NCBI RefSeq assembly: GCF_023159225.1
Contig: NC_063161.1
Coordinates: 4,590,274 to 4,654,273, forward strand
Direction: 5' to 3'
Source: Perognathus longimembris pacificus
Taxonomy: Eukaryota > Chordata > Mammalia > Rodentia > Heteromyidae
DNA length: 64,000 nucleotides
Part shown: one piece after another, positions 63,110-64,000 of the stretch
How the letters are laid out: each line of letters begins with the position of its first letter
Position numbering within the stretch: the stretch's first letter is position 1
Notes under the pieces: generated by a model
What the model was told of the DNA's origin: nothing
Seen by the model: the letters and a program-made list of their open reading frames with translations, nothing else
Database searches by the model: none
Program-made: the position numbers and the translations under genes

Positions 63110-63206
63110 CTAGACAAGAGCTAGGAGTGTAGTTCAGTGTCAGAGCACTTGCTCATTGTCCCAAGGCCATGGCGTTCAAGCCTTAATAATACACACACAC
63201 ACACAC
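63110..63206 (+). repeat. ID-like monomer with (CA)n tail
   Basis: agctaggagtgtagttcagt, gtcagagcacttgctcattg, ggcgttcaagccttaataat, then (ac)n at 63189-63206. Confidence 0.7.
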
Positions 63207-63279
63207 CAGCTATTGAACCAATATAGTATAACAAGTATTCACACACCATCTGCATTGGGTTGAGCAATGTAAGTGTTCT

Positions 63280-63385
63280 AGCTAAGTAGGTAGCTCATGT
63301 CTGTAATCCTAACTACTCAGGAGGCTGACCCAGGGGATTGAGGTTTGAGCATGAGGCCTTGAATTCAAGACTCCAAAATGGGTTT
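63280..63385 (+). repeat. B1-like SINE head, diverged
   Basis: gctaagtaggtagctcatgt, ctgtaatcctaactactcag, gaggctgacccaggggattg, cttgaattcaagactcc. Confidence 0.65.
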
Positions 63386-63511
63386 GTTTTTTTTATTATT
63401 GATTTACTCCACTGTCATTATAGAGGTGATGTACGAGTCAGGTAATGAGTACATTTCCTTTTCTCTCAGTCCTTCTCTCCTCTCTCCATCCATGAGGTTT
63501 TTTGGATTTGT

Positions 63512-63716
63512 TTTTTGGCCAGTCCTGGGCCTTGGACTCAGGGCCTGAGCACTGTCCCTGGCTTCTTCCCGCTCAAGGCTAGCACTATGCCACTTGAGCC
63601 ACAGCGCCACTTCCAGCCTTTTCTATATATGTATGTGGTGCTGAGGAATCAAACCCAGGGCCTCATGTATACGAGGCAAGCACTTTTGCCACTAGGCCAT
63701 ATTCCCAGACCTCCAT
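63512..63716 (-). repeat. SINE family B (minus strand)
   Basis: ggccagtcctgggccttgga, gctcaaggctagcactatgc, gctgaggaatcaaacccagg, ctaggccatattcccagacc. Confidence 0.93.
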
Positions 63717-64000
63717 CCACGAGTTTTCTAGTTCACTTTCATCCGTGTCCAATGAGCTCCACTGCTGCACTTTTTCACCCTTTTCCCCTCAAGTTCTAGA
63801 CCCTCCCCCAACCCTTCATCACAAACTAAAAAAAAAAAAAAAAAAGGAAGAGAAAAAGAGGTCTCTTGTTTGCATATCTGGAGTTCGTTTCACTAGATGT
63901 ATTTTTTGTGTAGCTATGAAGAGGCACTTAGGCATTGTGCCTTTGTGTTTGTCTCTCTTGGTCTCGCTGTGTGTGAGTATCTAGAATCCTGTATACTTTA
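63717..64000. other. right edge of window, nothing recognised
   Basis: AT-richer sequence with an A22-type run at 63828-63845 and a pyrimidine-rich end. No feature can be supported. Confidence 0.5.

Overview
This window is mammalian nuclear DNA, most likely from a rodent. Interrupted coding exons have consensus splice sites, and the intergenic space is full of retroposons: LINE-1, LTRs, and two abundant tRNA/7SL-type SINE families built from ID-like modules. Those SINEs resemble the ID-derived dimers I associate with geomyoid rodents (pocket mice, kangaroo rats). That placement is a tentative inference. The DNA is very GC-rich and unusually rich in minisatellites.

Two genes are recognisable, both on the + strand. 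From 609 to 13216 lie the last eight coding exons of ARFGAP3, the ADP-ribosylation factor GTPase-activating protein of COPI/Golgi traffic. They give 285 C-terminal residues, every intron has GT/AG ends, and the phases join cleanly. The ArfGAP zinc-finger exons lie off the left edge. From 55847 to about 57530 lies the coding exon of A4GALT (lactosylceramide 4-alpha-galactosyltransferase, Gb3/Pk synthase), a 354-codon reading frame in one exon with a poly(A) signal at 57507. ARFGAP3 followed by A4GALT on the same strand matches the human 22q13.2 order as I recall it, which supports both calls. A CpG island at about 41.0-43.0 kb, with a candidate donor at 42030, is a plausible A4GALT promoter and noncoding first exon. 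A second, orphan CpG island lies at 27.65-28.25 kb.

Layout: 1-13.2 kb, ARFGAP3 exons with SINE-rich introns. 13.2-17.7 kb, ARFGAP3 3'UTR with GC-rich minisatellites and a GACA/GATG array. 17.7-40 kb, retroelement-dense intergenic DNA. It holds four copies of an LTR family with TGTAAT...ATTACA ends, a twin-primed LINE-1 with target-site duplication, nested LTRs, and an array of about 28 CACGTG/GC-box units next to the orphan CpG island. 41-45 kb, the A4GALT-proximal CpG island, a GCGCGGGG array and a 1.8-kb minisatellite. 45-55.8 kb, SINE-rich presumed A4GALT intron. 55.8-57.5 kb, the A4GALT coding exon. 57.5-64 kb, downstream SINEs and a 1.86-kb minisatellite whose units carry a CCAAT (NF-Y-type) and a GC/CACCC-type site.

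The two genes act in the same compartment: ARFGAP3 controls Arf1/COPI at the Golgi, and A4GALT is a Golgi membrane enzyme. Nothing in the sequence shows that they are co-regulated. I found no convincing third protein-coding gene, RNA gene or CRISPR array. Most long open frames are products of stop-free GC-rich tandem repeats.
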